Source: Neorhizobium alkalisoli (lineage in GTDB: Bacteria; Pseudomonadota; Alphaproteobacteria; Rhizobiales; Rhizobiaceae). Taken from it: a stretch of DNA of 64,000 bases. This document shows positions 25,805 through 35,058 of this stretch, piece after piece. The position numbers and the translations under genes were made by a program. Position 1 is the first letter of the stretch. The number at the start of each line of letters is the position of its first letter. The notes below the pieces were generated by a model. It searched no databases, had not been told where the DNA came from, and saw nothing but the letters and a program-made list of their open reading frames with translations. The stretch covers positions 124,001-188,000 of the forward strand of contig NZ_PVBN01000012.1 of assembly GCF_002968635.1 (NCBI RefSeq), in the 5' to 3' direction.

Positions 25805-28801
25805 TTAGCCGCCGAGCGCGTCTTCGAGGAAGGCCTCGAGCTGCGCCAGATGCTTGGACATCAGACCCGTGGCCGGCGAAGCTGCAGCCGGGCGGCCCGT
25901 ATAACGGACCCGCTGATACTTCGCATCGATATGCGCCAGCACCCATTCCAGATACGGATCGATGAACGCCCAGGCGCCCATGTTCTTCGGCTCTTCCTGG
26001 CACCAGACCATCTCCGCATTCCGGAAGCGGGACAGCTCGTTGATGAGCGCCTTGGCCGGGAACGGATAGAGCTGTTCGATGCGCAGCAGATAGATGTCGT
26101 CGATGCCGCGCTTTTCGCGCTCTTCCAGCAGATCGTAATAGACCTTGCCGGTGCAGAGCACGACGCGGCGGATCTTGGCATCCTTCTGCAGCTTGATCGG
26201 GCCGTCCTTGATGACCTCGGCATCGTCCCAGAGCAGGCGGTGGAAGGAGGATTCACCCGCCATTTCGGCAAGCGTCGAGGTGGCGCGCTTGTGCCGCAGC
26301 AGCGACTTCGGCGTCATCAGGATGAGCGGCTTGCGGAAGTCGCGCTTGGTCTGACGGCGCAGGATATGGAAGTAGTTGGCCGGCGTCGTGCAGTTGGCGA
26401 CCTGCATGTTGTCTTCGGCGCACATCTGCAACCAACGCTCGAGGCGCGCCGACGAGTGTTCCGGACCCTGGCCTTCATAACCATGCGGCAGGAGGCAGAC
26501 GAGACCGGACATGCGCAGCCACTTGCGTTCACCCGACGAGATGAACTGGTCGAAGACCACCTGCGCGCCGTTTGCGAAGTCGCCGAACTGAGCTTCCCAG
26601 AGCGTCAGCGCATTCGGGCGCGCCAGCGAGTAGCCGTATTCGAAGCCGAGCACCGCCTCTTCCGAGAGCATCGAGTTGATGACTTCGTAGCGAGCCTGGG
26701 TCGGAGACAGGTGGGCGAGCGGGATGAAACGCTCCTCGGTCTCCTGATCGTAAAGCACGGAATGACGCTGGGAGAACGTACCGCGTTCGCAATCCTGGCC
26801 GGAAAGACGGATTTTCGTGCCTTCCGCGACCAGCGAACCGAAAGCCAGAGCTTCAGCCATCGCCCAGTCGATGCCTTCGCCGGTCTCGACCATTTGCGCG
26901 CGGTTTTCCATGAAGCGCTTGATCGTGCGGTGGGCGTTGAAGCCTTCCGGAACGGTCGAAAGCTTGCGCCCGATCTCCTTCAGCTGCTTCATCGGCATGG
27001 CGGTCTTGCCGCGCCGCTGCTCGTCGGCATTGTCTGCCGAGCGCAGACCCGACCACTGGCCATCCAGCCAGTCGGCCTTGTTGGGCTTGTAGCTCTGGCC
27101 CGCCTCGAATTCGGTTTCGAGATTGGCGCGCCAATCGGCCTTCATCTTCTCGAATTCGCCGTCGGTGATCAGACCTTCGGCGATCAGGCGGTCGGCATAG
27201 ATCTGCGCCACGGTCTTGTGCGCGCGGATGACCTTGTACATCTTGGGCTGCGTGAACGCCGGCTCGTCGCCTTCGTTATGGCCGAAGCGGCGATAGCAGA
27301 ACATGTCGATCACGACCGGCTTGTGGAACTTCATCCGGTATTCGGTCGCGATCTTGGCGGCATAGACGACCGCTTCCGGATCGTCGCCGTTGACGTGGAA
27401 GATCGGCGCCTCGATCATCTTGGCGACGTCGGACGGATAGGGCGACGAACGCGAGAAAGCCGGATTGGTGGTGAAGCCGATCTGGTTGTTGATGATGACG
27501 TGCATCGTGCCGGCGACGCGATGACCGCGCAGGCCGGAAAGGCCGAGGATTTCGGCCACGACGCCCTGGCCGGCAAAGGCGGCATCGCCGTGCAGCAGCA
27601 GCGGCAGAACCTTGGCGCGCTCCTTGAGCGGAATGACGTCGCCGTCCCAGGCCTTGGCACGCATGTCCTGCTTGGCGCGCGCCTTGCCCATGACGACCGG
27701 GTTGACGATTTCCAGATGTGAAGGGTTGGCCGTGAGCGACAAGTGCACCGTGTTACCGTCGAACTCGCGGTCAGAAGAAGCGCCGAGATGGTACTTCACG
27801 TCGCCTGAGCCTTCGACTTCGTCCGGCTTGAAGGAACCGCCCTTGAACTCGTGGAACACTGCGCGGTGCGGCTTGCCCATCACGTTGGTCAAAACGTTCA
27901 GGCGGCCGCGGTGGGCCATGCCGACGATAACTTCTTCCAGGCCTTCCTGACCACCGCGCTTGATGATCTGCTCCAGCGCCGGGATCAGCGATTCACCGCC
28001 GTCGAGACCGAAGCGCTTGGTGCCCTTGAACCGGACGTCGAGGAACTGCTCGTAGCCTTCGCCCTCGACCAGCTTCTGGAGGATCGCCTTCTTGCCCGCC
28101 GGGGTGAATTCGACGCCCTTGTCCGGCCCTTCGATCCGCCCTTGGATCCAGGCCTTCTCTTCCGGATTGGAGATGTGCATGAACTCGACGCCGAGCGTCG
28201 AGCAATAGGTGCGTTCCAGGATCGCGATCATCTCGCGGATGGTCGCGTATTCGAGCCCGAGCACGTTATCGATGAAGATCTTGCGGTCGTAGTCTGCTTC
28301 CGTGAAGCCGTATGCCGTCGGCGAAAGCTCGTTGTAATCCTCGACCGGAGCGGCAAGACCGAGCGGATCGAGCTTGGCGTGCAGGTGGCCGCGCATCCGA
28401 TAGGCACGGATCATCATGATGGCGCGGACGGAATCGCGCGTCGCCTGCAGGACGTCTGCCTCGTTGACCGGCTTCCCGGCGGCAACTGCCGCAGCTTCGG
28501 CCTTTGCCTTGACCTTGCCTTCGATCGCCTTTTCCACGACCGGCCAGTTGCCGTCGAGCGCCGAGACCAGCTCGCCATTGGCGGTGATCGGCCAGTTCTT
28601 GCGCTGCCAGGAAGCACCCCGCGCCGCGCTCTTCACATCAGCCGGGTTATCGGCAAGAGCCTTGAAAAAGGCCTGCCATTCCGGGGCCACCGAATTCGGA
28701 TCGTCCTCATACCGGGCATGAAGCTGCTCGATATAGGCCGCATTCGCGCCGTCGAGGAAGGAAGTGATGAGGAACTGCTCGTTGGCTTCTTGCCGTGCCA
28801 T
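25805..28801 (-). CDS. sucA: 2-oxoglutarate dehydrogenase E1 component
   Basis: 998-aa thiamine-diphosphate enzyme that decarboxylates 2-oxoglutarate. The N-terminal segment FLITSFLDGANAAYIEQLHARYEDDP is the E2-binding type region; the ThDP motif (GDAAFAGQGVVAEILGLSG) and the KMYKVIRAHKT and LPHGYEGQGPEHSSAR blocks are intact. The ATG at 28801 (MARQEANEQF) gives the normal length; the longer open frame upstream lacks homology. A 221-bp spacer with an 11-bp stem hairpin separates it from sucD. Confidence 0.97.
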   Translation of the reverse strand: MARQEANEQFLITSFLDGANAAYIEQLHARYEDDPNSVAPEWQAFFKALADNPADVKSAARGASWQRKNWPITANGELVSALDGNWPVVEKAIEGKVKAKAEAAAVAAGKPVNEADVLQATRDSVRAIMMIRAYRMRGHLHAKLDPLGLAAPVEDYNELSPTAYGFTEADYDRKIFIDNVLGLEYATIREMIAILERTYCSTLGVEFMHISNPEEKAWIQGRIEGPDKGVEFTPAGKKAILQKLVEGEGYEQFLDVRFKGTKRFGLDGGESLIPALEQIIKRGGQEGLEEVIVGMAHRGRLNVLTNVMGKPHRAVFHEFKGGSFKPDEVEGSGDVKYHLGASSDREFDGNTVHLSLTANPSHLEIVNPVVMGKARAKQDMRAKAWDGDVIPLKERAKVLPLLLHGDAAFAGQGVVAEILGLSGLRGHRVAGTMHVIINNQIGFTTNPAFSRSSPYPSDVAKMIEAPIFHVNGDDPEAVVYAAKIATEYRMKFHKPVVIDMFCYRRFGHNEGDEPAFTQPKMYKVIRAHKTVAQIYADRLIAEGLITDGEFEKMKADWRANLETEFEAGQSYKPNKADWLDGQWSGLRSADNADEQRRGKTAMPMKQLKEIGRKLSTVPEGFNAHRTIKRFMENRAQMVETGEGIDWAMAEALAFGSLVAEGTKIRLSGQDCERGTFSQRHSVLYDQETEERFIPLAHLSPTQARYEVINSMLSEEAVLGFEYGYSLARPNALTLWEAQFGDFANGAQVVFDQFISSGERKWLRMSGLVCLLPHGYEGQGPEHSSARLERWLQMCAEDNMQVANCTTPANYFHILRRQTKRDFRKPLILMTPKSLLRHKRATSTLAEMAGESSFHRLLWDDAEVIKDGPIKLQKDAKIRRVVLCTGKVYYDLLEEREKRGIDDIYLLRIEQLYPFPAKALINELSRFRNAEMVWCQEEPKNMGAWAFIDPYLEWVLAHIDAKYQRVRYTGRPAAASPATGLMSKHLAQLEAFLEDALGG

Positions 28802-28930
28802 GGTTTCTTGCGGGCGCCGCGCCCGCCTCCTGACGTAATCGGAACCGGAAAGACCTCCGGTATCCGCATTTTCTTGTCTTTCGTCTGTTATTTTCAGCCG
28901 CTGAAACGGCCGGCGCCCTGGGCGCGAAAC

Positions 28931-28965
28931 CAGACAGGCGAGGCTTGAACTGCTTCGCCTGTCTG
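28931..28965. other. 11-bp stem hairpin in the sucD-sucA spacer
   Basis: CAGACAGGCGA / TCGCCTGTCTG with a 13-nt loop. On the minus strand it is followed only by GGTTTCG, a poor U-tract, so it may be a processing or attenuation element rather than a strong terminator. It lies about 130 bp upstream of sucA. Confidence 0.5.
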
Positions 28966-29022
28966 AAACTTGCCGGATCAATCGCCGCCTATCTATCGGC
29001 AGCGATTGTCCATTATGTGGCG

Positions 29023-29928
29023 TCAGCCCTTGAGGACTTCAACCAAGGTCTTGCCGAGGCGGGCCGGAGATGGCGACACCTTGATGCCTGCCGATTCCAT
29101 GGCGGCGATCTTCGATTCCGCATCACCCTTGCCGCCGGAAACCACTGCGCCGGCATGGCCCATGGTGCGGCCCTTCGGAGCCGTACGGCCCGCGATAAAG
29201 CCGGCCATCGGCTTCTTGCGGCCCTTCTTGGCTTCGTCCTTAAGGAACTGTGCTGCGTCTTCTTCCGCCGAGCCGCCGATTTCGCCGATCATGATGATCG
29301 ACTGCGTGGCTTCGTCAGCGAGGAACATTTCGAGCACGTCGATGAACTCGGTGCCCTTGACCGGGTCGCCGCCGATGCCGACAGCCGTCGTCTGGCCGAG
29401 GCCCTCGTTGGAAGTCTGGAATACGGCTTCGTAGGTGAGCGTGCCGGAGCGCGAAACGATGCCGACCGAACCCTTGCGGAAGATGGAGCCCGGCATGATG
29501 CCGATCTTGCATTCTTCCGGGGTCAGGATACCCGGGCAGTTCGGACCGAGCAGGCGGGACTTCGAACGGTCGAGGCGAGCCTTGACGCGCACCATGTCCA
29601 TCACCGGAATGCCTTCCGTGATGCAGGTGATGAACGGGACCTCGGCTTCGATCGCTTCGATGATCGCGTCCGCAGCACCTGCCGGCGGAACGTAGATCAC
29701 GGTCGCGTCGGCACCGGTCCGTTCCTTGGCTTCAGCAACCGAGGTGAAGATCGGCAGCGACGTACCGTCGACGCCGGACGACCACGATTCGCCGCCCTTC
29801 TTGGGATGAACGCCGCCGACCATCCTGGTGCCGTAGTAGGCGAGCGCCTGCTCCGTATGGAAGGTGCCGGTCTTCCCGGTCAGGCCCTGGACGATGACCT
29901 TCGTGTCTTTGTTGACGAGAATAGACAT
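29023..29928 (-). CDS. sucD: succinyl-CoA synthetase alpha subunit
   Basis: 301-aa alpha subunit, which binds CoA and carries the phosphohistidine. N-terminal CoA-binding Rossmann domain (VQGLTGKTGTFHTEQAL) and the active-site H258 in GHAGAVVSGGKG are present. The ATG at 29928 (MSILVNKDTK) is the family start. It follows sucC by 19 bp. Confidence 0.97.
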   Translation of the reverse strand: MSILVNKDTKVIVQGLTGKTGTFHTEQALAYYGTRMVGGVHPKKGGESWSSGVDGTSLPIFTSVAEAKERTGADATVIYVPPAGAADAIIEAIEAEVPFITCITEGIPVMDMVRVKARLDRSKSRLLGPNCPGILTPEECKIGIMPGSIFRKGSVGIVSRSGTLTYEAVFQTSNEGLGQTTAVGIGGDPVKGTEFIDVLEMFLADEATQSIIMIGEIGGSAEEDAAQFLKDEAKKGRKKPMAGFIAGRTAPKGRTMGHAGAVVSGGKGDAESKIAAMESAGIKVSPSPARLGKTLVEVLKG

Positions 29929-29947
29929 TGGTTCCGGTCCTTCCAGG

Positions 29948-31141
29948 TTAGGCTTCGATCGCCGCGACGATCTTCTTCGCCGCGTCGTCAAGGTCGTCAG
30001 CCGCCGTGATAGCGAGACCAGACTCGTTCAGGATTTTCTTGCCGAGCTCGACATTGGTGCCTTCCAGGCGCACGACCAGCGGAACCTTCAGGCCGACTTC
30101 CTGCACCGCCGCGACAACGCCTTCGGCGATGACATCACAACGCATGATGCCGCCGAAGATGTTGACCAGAATGCCTTCGACCTTCGGGTCGGCAGTGATG
30201 ATCTTGAAGGCCGCCGCGACCTTCTCCTTGCCGGCGCCGCCGCCAACGTCGCAGAAGTTGGCAGGCTCCTTGCCGTAAAGCTTGATGATGTCCATCGTCG
30301 CCATGGCGAGACCGGCACCGTTGACCATGCAGCCGATATTGCCGTCGAGCGCCACATAGGCGAGATCCCACTTGGAGGCCTCGATTTCCTTGGCGTCTTC
30401 TTCGGTCTCGTCGCGCAGCGCCTTGACGTCGTCGTGACGGAAGAGCGCATTGCCGTCGAACGACATCTTCGCGTCGAGAACGCGCAGGTGGCCGTTCTTC
30501 ATGACGATCAGCGGGTTGATTTCGAGAAGAGCCATGTCCTTCTCGTTGAAGGCCTTGTAGAGCAGCGGGAAGAGCGACTTGGCGTCTTCGCCGGCAGCTC
30601 CGTCGAGTTCCAGAGCCTTGGAGATCGAAGCGATATCCGCAGCCGTCACGCCGGCTTCCGGATCGATGGCGATCGTCTGGATCTTCTCAGGGGTATCGTG
30701 GGCAACAGCCTCGATGTCCATGCCGCCTTCGGTCGAAACGACGAATGCGACGCGGCCGACCGAGCGGTCGACCAGCAGCGAGCAATAGAGCTCGCGGGCG
30801 ATGTCGGCGCCGTCTTCGATATAGAGGCGGTTGACCTGCTTGCCGGCTTCGCCGGTCTGCGCAGTCACTAGCGTGTTGCCGAGCATTTCCTTGGCATGCG
30901 CCTTGGCTTCCTCGATCGAGAAGGCCAGGCGAACGCCGCCCTTGGCGTCGGGGCCGAGTTCCTTGAACTTGCCCTTGCCGCGACCGCCCGCATGGATCTG
31001 GCTCTTGACGACGTAGAGCGGGCCGGGCAGCGACTTTGCAGCAGCTTCGGCTTCTTCGGCCTTCAGGATAGCAACGCCTTCAGCAACCGGCGCACCATAG
31101 CCCTTCAGCAGAGCCTTGGCCTGATATTCATGAATGTTCAT
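29948..31141 (-). CDS. sucC: succinyl-CoA synthetase beta subunit
   Basis: 397-aa ATP-grasp subunit that binds nucleotide and Mg2+ and, with SucD, makes ATP or GTP from succinyl-CoA. It starts with MNIHEYQAKALLKGYG and has the ATP-grasp lysine and glycine loop (KSQIHAGGRGKGKF), the metal-site residues around EINPLIV, and the C-terminal GGIMRCDVIAEG. It is 36 bp downstream of mdh. Confidence 0.97.
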   Translation of the reverse strand: MNIHEYQAKALLKGYGAPVAEGVAILKAEEAEAAAKSLPGPLYVVKSQIHAGGRGKGKFKELGPDAKGGVRLAFSIEEAKAHAKEMLGNTLVTAQTGEAGKQVNRLYIEDGADIARELYCSLLVDRSVGRVAFVVSTEGGMDIEAVAHDTPEKIQTIAIDPEAGVTAADIASISKALELDGAAGEDAKSLFPLLYKAFNEKDMALLEINPLIVMKNGHLRVLDAKMSFDGNALFRHDDVKALRDETEEDAKEIEASKWDLAYVALDGNIGCMVNGAGLAMATMDIIKLYGKEPANFCDVGGGAGKEKVAAAFKIITADPKVEGILVNIFGGIMRCDVIAEGVVAAVQEVGLKVPLVVRLEGTNVELGKKILNESGLAITAADDLDDAAKKIVAAIEA

Positions 31142-31177
31142 GGGTTTGTCCCTGTTTCGATGACTTCAGCGCGCCCA

Positions 31178-32140
31178 TTACTTCAGAGCGGGGGCGATGT
31201 TGATGCAGGCTTCGCAGAGGCCGGCAACGGCGCCGACGGACTTCTGGAAGGCGGCTTCTTCGTCCTTGTTGAATTCGACCTCGATGATGCGCTCGACGCC
31301 GCCGGCACCGATGATCGTCGGAACGCCGACATACATGTCCTTCACGCCGTATTGGCCGGAGAGATAGGCGGCAGCCGGGAGAACGCGCTTCTTGTCCTTG
31401 AGGAAGGATTCGGCCATTTCGATCGCCGAGGCGGCCGGAGCATAGTAAGCGGAACCGGTCTTGAGCAGGCCGACGATTTCGGCGCCACCGTCACGGGTGC
31501 GCTGGATGATTTCTTCGAGACGTTCCTTGGTGACCCAGCCCATCTTGACGAGGTCGGTCAGCGGAACGCCGCCGACGGTCGAGTAACGGGCGAGCGGCAC
31601 CATCGTGTCGCCATGGCCGCCGAGAACGAAGGCGGTGACGTCCTGGACGGACACGTTGAATTCTTCGGAAAGGAAGAGACGGAAGCGAGCCGAGTCGAGC
31701 ACGCCGGCCATGCCGACCACCATGTTCTTCGGCAGGCCGGAGAACTTCTGGAGTGCCCAGACCATCGCGTCGAGTGGATTGGTGATGCAGATCACGAAAG
31801 CGTTCGGGGCATATTTCTTGATGCCGGCGCCGACCTGTTCCATGACCTTGAGGTTGATGCCGAGCAGATCGTCGCGGCTCATGCCCGGCTTGCGGGCGAC
31901 ACCGGCGGTGACGATGCAGACATCAGCGCCTTCGATGGCAGCGTAGTCGCTTGCGCCGGAAAGCTTCGCGTTGAAACCTTCGACCGGGCCGGACTGGGCG
32001 ATATCGAGGCCCTTGCCCTGCGGAATGCCGTCGGCGATGTCGAAGAGGACGATGTCGCCCAGTTCCTTCAGACTGGCGAGATGCGCCAGCGTGCCACCAA
32101 TCATGCCAGAACCAATAAGTGCGATCTTCTTGCGCGCCAT
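31178..32140 (-). CDS. mdh: malate dehydrogenase
   Basis: 320-aa NAD-dependent malate dehydrogenase of the LDH-like type found in alphaproteobacteria. NAD fold GSGMIG (10-15), R83 in the substrate-specificity loop VARKPGMSR, catalytic H176 in GGHGDTMVPL, and NPLDAMV are present. The ATG at 32140 has GGAAG upstream. It heads the mdh-sucCDAB-lpdA cluster; the 175-bp upstream gap contains a striking 26-bp dyad. Confidence 0.97.
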   Translation of the reverse strand: MARKKIALIGSGMIGGTLAHLASLKELGDIVLFDIADGIPQGKGLDIAQSGPVEGFNAKLSGASDYAAIEGADVCIVTAGVARKPGMSRDDLLGINLKVMEQVGAGIKKYAPNAFVICITNPLDAMVWALQKFSGLPKNMVVGMAGVLDSARFRLFLSEEFNVSVQDVTAFVLGGHGDTMVPLARYSTVGGVPLTDLVKMGWVTKERLEEIIQRTRDGGAEIVGLLKTGSAYYAPAASAIEMAESFLKDKKRVLPAAAYLSGQYGVKDMYVGVPTIIGAGGVERIIEVEFNKDEEAAFQKSVGAVAGLCEACINIAPALK

Positions 32141-32276
32141 CGAAAAGCTTCCTTTCGAGATCCAATCCACGGCAAGCTACGGCAGGCCTGCCAATGTGCC
32201 AGACCGCATACCGCCATCCAGCGAAATTGGCAATCGATTATTTTGGAGGCAGCTTTTTCAATCGGTTAGATCATAA

Positions 32277-32302
32277 AATTCTTACGTAAACGTAAGAATT
32301 TC
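32277..32302. promoter_or_regulatory. 26-bp perfect dyad upstream of mdh
   Basis: Arms AAATTCTTACGT and ACGTAAGAATTT, exact inverted repeats separated by AA. The core CTTACGT-AA-ACGTAAG is the type of site bound by dimeric MerR-like regulators such as LiuR (recollection, not a search). It is 137-162 bp upstream of mdh and 14 bp past the zapE stop. An AT-rich stem with a 2-nt centre is a poor terminator, so an operator is favoured. Confidence 0.5.
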
Positions 32303-32315
32303 TGTCACCAAATCG

Positions 32316-33479
32316 TTAAACTTGGGTCCGCAGTTCCTGGTGCGCTGCAAGATAATCCGGGCTTCGCATTTCAAAGAGGCGAGACACCGTGCGGTCGAAT
32401 TCGAAGCCTTCGGTGCCGCGCCGTTCAAGAAGGATGTCTTCCGGTGCCGTGGCCGCGGAGACGTAGAGACGGACCCTCTGATCGTAAAGCGCGTCGACCA
32501 GATTGATCAGACGCTTGGTCTCGTTGCGTTTCTCCGGCCCGAGCCGCGGAACGCGCTCGACAAAGACGGTATCGAAGCGCTCCGCGATCGCCAGATAGTC
32601 CGAGGCTCCGAGCGGCTTTCCGCAGATATCCCTGAAGTCGAAGCGTGCGGCCCGACCTGTGGCCGCGGGCACATGGACGCTGCGGCCTTTCATCGGGATC
32701 TCGAGGGGCTGCACCTTCTTGCCGTCCGTCACCTGATGCCAGGCGGCCTCCATGGCCGCATCGGCGCGCCCATCGAGCGGAGTTATGTAAACCGGCAGGG
32801 TAGCGAGCTTTTGCAGGCGATAGTCGGTGGGGGAATCCAGCGTGACCACGTCCACATGCTTGCCGAGCAAGCCGATGAACGGCAGGAAGAGCCCGCGATT
32901 CAGCCCGTCCTTATAGAGGTTCTCCGGAGCCACGTTGGATGTGGCCACCAGAATGCAGCCGAGGCCAAAAAGCTCGGTGAAAAGCCGCGCCAGGATCATG
33001 GCGTCGGTGATGTCGGTCACCGAAAATTCGTCGAAGCAGAGGAGTTCTGCTTCCGCGTAGATCGCCGCGGCGACCGGCGGCACCGGATCGGTCTCGCGCG
33101 TCTCCCCGCGCTTCAGCTTCTGGCGATGCGCATGGATGCGGTTGTGCACATCGGCCATGAATTCGTGGAAATGCGCCCGGCGCTTTTTGCCGATCGACGC
33201 TTTCTTGAAGAACATGTCCATCAGCATGGTCTTGCCGCGCCCGACGCTGCCGTGCACATAAAGCCCGTGAATTTCCCGAGGCCGCCCGCCGCCTTTGGCG
33301 AACAGCCAGCCGAGCGCGCTCTTCTTTTTGGCCGGCTTCGTATCGCGCAGGCATGTCAGGATGTGGTCGAGCTTTGCCGCCACGCCGAACTGTGCGGTAT
33401 CGGCCGTCAACACGCCCGACGCCGTCAGTGCTTTCAGCTCTTCGGTGACGCTCGTTGTGTATTCAGGAATGGGTTCCAA
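32316..33479 (-). CDS. zapE: cell division protein ZapE (AFG1-like ATPase)
   Basis: 387-aa AAA ATPase of the AFG1/ZapE family, linked to Z-ring function in E. coli and to mitochondrial protein quality control in eukaryotes. Walker A GSVGRGKT (77-84), Walker B LLCFDEFSVTDITDA and sensor region VATSNVAPENLY are intact. Its position between an outer-membrane lipoprotein gene and mdh, all on one strand, leaves open read-through into mdh. Confidence 0.93.
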   Translation of the reverse strand: MEPIPEYTTSVTEELKALTASGVLTADTAQFGVAAKLDHILTCLRDTKPAKKKSALGWLFAKGGGRPREIHGLYVHGSVGRGKTMLMDMFFKKASIGKKRRAHFHEFMADVHNRIHAHRQKLKRGETRETDPVPPVAAAIYAEAELLCFDEFSVTDITDAMILARLFTELFGLGCILVATSNVAPENLYKDGLNRGLFLPFIGLLGKHVDVVTLDSPTDYRLQKLATLPVYITPLDGRADAAMEAAWHQVTDGKKVQPLEIPMKGRSVHVPAATGRAARFDFRDICGKPLGASDYLAIAERFDTVFVERVPRLGPEKRNETKRLINLVDALYDQRVRLYVSAATAPEDILLERRGTEGFEFDRTVSRLFEMRSPDYLAAHQELRTQV

Positions 33480-33506
33480 CCGGGGCGTCCTCGAAGACCG
33501 AAGCCT

Positions 33507-34040
33507 TTAGCGGCTCAGACTGACCGCCTGACCGGAATTCATGGTACCGTCGAAGCGATTTTCAGCAGTCTTGTAAACCCGGCCGATGACGTCGCCCGCA
33601 CGGTTCTTGAACTGAACCATCTTGCCCGATACTTCCCAGGAACCCATGGCGGTCAGTTCGCCCGCGCAACCACGGGTGCCGCCGCGCGAGCCGCCGCCCA
33701 GATTGGTAAGCGTCAGGAACATGTCGCAGGAGGCGCCGCCGCCAGAAACCCGCCAGTTGCCGACCATGGCTTCCTTCTTGACGTCAAGCGCGGTCGGCGG
33801 AGCGGCATCGCCTGCACCTGGAGCCACGCTAGCATTGGCTGTGGGTGCCGTCGGAAACTGCGAAGGGTTGGCCCCGCCGGGAGGCGGAAGCTGCCCGCCC
33901 TGGACGGATGGGACGGGCTGAGCCTGAAGCGGAGCAGGCTGGGAAGGTAGATCGCTGTAGGGGCTGTAGGAGGTACGTTGGCAACCGGCGAGCGCCATTA
34001 CGAGAAAAAGACCCGTCGCCACATATCTGAACTGCATCAT
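33507..34040 (-). CDS. Omp19-like outer membrane lipoprotein with AprI/Inh protease-inhibitor domain
   Basis: 177-aa lipoprotein: signal peptide with lipobox LAGC (C20), a Pro/Gln-rich linker (about 25-85) and a C-terminal AprI/Inh beta-barrel domain (VGNWRVSGGGASCDMFLTL) with two cysteines. The ending FDGTMNSGQAVSLSR closely matches the ending of Brucella Omp19, a periplasm-facing or surface lipoprotein that inhibits proteases. A protease-inhibitor role is inferred from that likeness. A palindrome lies upstream. Confidence 0.88.
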   Translation of the reverse strand: MMQFRYVATGLFLVMALAGCQRTSYSPYSDLPSQPAPLQAQPVPSVQGGQLPPPGGANPSQFPTAPTANASVAPGAGDAAPPTALDVKKEAMVGNWRVSGGGASCDMFLTLTNLGGGSRGGTRGCAGELTAMGSWEVSGKMVQFKNRAGDVIGRVYKTAENRFDGTMNSGQAVSLSR

Positions 34041-34092
34041 CTAGCTCCAGCTTTCAATTGGTACGCGCCACCAATGCCAACGAATTGAGACG

Positions 34093-34107
34093 GAATTACC
34101 GTAATTC
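34093..34107. promoter_or_regulatory. 15-bp palindrome upstream of the Omp19-like gene
   Basis: GAATTAC-C-GTAATTC, a perfect odd palindrome 53-67 bp upstream of the lipoprotein start, within the 238-bp gap to sdhB. It is a possible operator; the regulator is unknown. Confidence 0.3.
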
Positions 34108-34230
34108 GCTTTGGTTAATCAAGTCGTATTGGAACAAATGATGGATCGGCTTTGAACGCTTCTTTGTCGGACTCGAAAAACAAGCCGACAAACGGATGAC
34201 GGCAGGCATGGTTCCCCGCCGTTCAAGCCG

Positions 34231-34260
34231 CTTTTGATCCCCGCAAGTCGGGGACCAAAG
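34231..34260. other. hairpin after sdhB
   Basis: TCCCCG (34238-34243) pairs with CGGGGA (34249-34254) around a 5-nt loop, with imperfect extension of the stem. It starts 19 bp past the sdhB stop. No U-tract follows on either strand, so it is only a possible terminator of the sdh operon. Confidence 0.35.
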
Positions 34261-34278
34261 CAGCGGTCCGATAAACGC

Positions 34279-35058
34279 TTAGACGCGCCTCTCGACCATC
34301 ATCTTCTTGATTTCGGCAATCGCCTTGGCCGGGTTCAGACCCTTCGGGCAGGTCTGCGCACAGTTCATGATCGTGTGGCAGCGATAGAGCCGGAACGGAT
34401 CCTCGAGGTTGTCGAGACGCTCGCCCTTGGCTTCGTCTCTGGAGTCGATCAGCCAGCGATAGGCCTGCAGCAGGGTGGCCGGGCCGAGATAACGGTCGCC
34501 GTTCCACCAGTAGCTCGGACAGGAGGTCGAGCAGCAGGCGCACAGGATGCACTCGTAGAGGCCGTCGAGCTTCTGGCGGTCTTCGTGGCTCTGCTTCCAT
34601 TCTTTGGCCGGCGGCGGAGAAACAGTCTTCAGCCAAGGCTCGATCGAGCGGTGCTGCGCATAGAAATTGGTGAGATCCGGAACCAGGTCCTTGACAACAG
34701 GCATATGCGGGAGCGGGTAGACCTTCACCGTGCCGGTCACGTCGTCCATGCCTTTGGTGCAGGCGAGCGTATTGGTGCCGTCGATGTTCATGGCACAGGA
34801 GCCGCAAATCCCCTCGCGACAGGAGCGGCGCAGCGTCAGCGTCGGATCGATATTGTTCTTGATGTAGAGCAGGCCGTCGAGAACCATCGGCCCGCAGTCG
34901 TCGACGTCGATGTAATAGGTGTCGATGCGCGGGTTCTGGCCGTCGTCCGGATTCCAGCGATAGACGCGATACTCCCGGACGTTCTTGGCGCCCGCGGGCT
35001 TCGGCCAGACCTTGCCTTCGGTCATCTGGGAGTTCTTGGGGAGAGCGAGTTCAACCAT
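34279..35058 (-). CDS. sdhB: succinate dehydrogenase iron-sulfur subunit
   Basis: 259-aa electron-transfer subunit of complex II. 2Fe-2S ligands C80, C85, C88 and C100 lie in the ferredoxin domain; the C-terminal domain has CILCACCSTSCPSYWWN and CHTIMNCAQTCPKG for the 4Fe-4S and 3Fe-4S clusters. The start at 35058 overlaps the end of a glycosyltransferase gene by 8 bp, which separates sdhB from sdhA. Confidence 0.97.
   Translation of the reverse strand: MVELALPKNSQMTEGKVWPKPAGAKNVREYRVYRWNPDDGQNPRIDTYYIDVDDCGPMVLDGLLYIKNNIDPTLTLRRSCREGICGSCAMNIDGTNTLACTKGMDDVTGTVKVYPLPHMPVVKDLVPDLTNFYAQHRSIEPWLKTVSPPPAKEWKQSHEDRQKLDGLYECILCACCSTSCPSYWWNGDRYLGPATLLQAYRWLIDSRDEAKGERLDNLEDPFRLYRCHTIMNCAQTCPKGLNPAKAIAEIKKMMVERRV

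Noticed and set aside
24281..27721. 1146-aa open frame on the plus strand opposite sucB, the YciI gene and sucA
   Set aside because: It spans three well-supported genes on the other strand, has no ribosome site or recognisable domain, and its Arg/Asp/Leu-rich content is typical of antisense frames in high-GC DNA.
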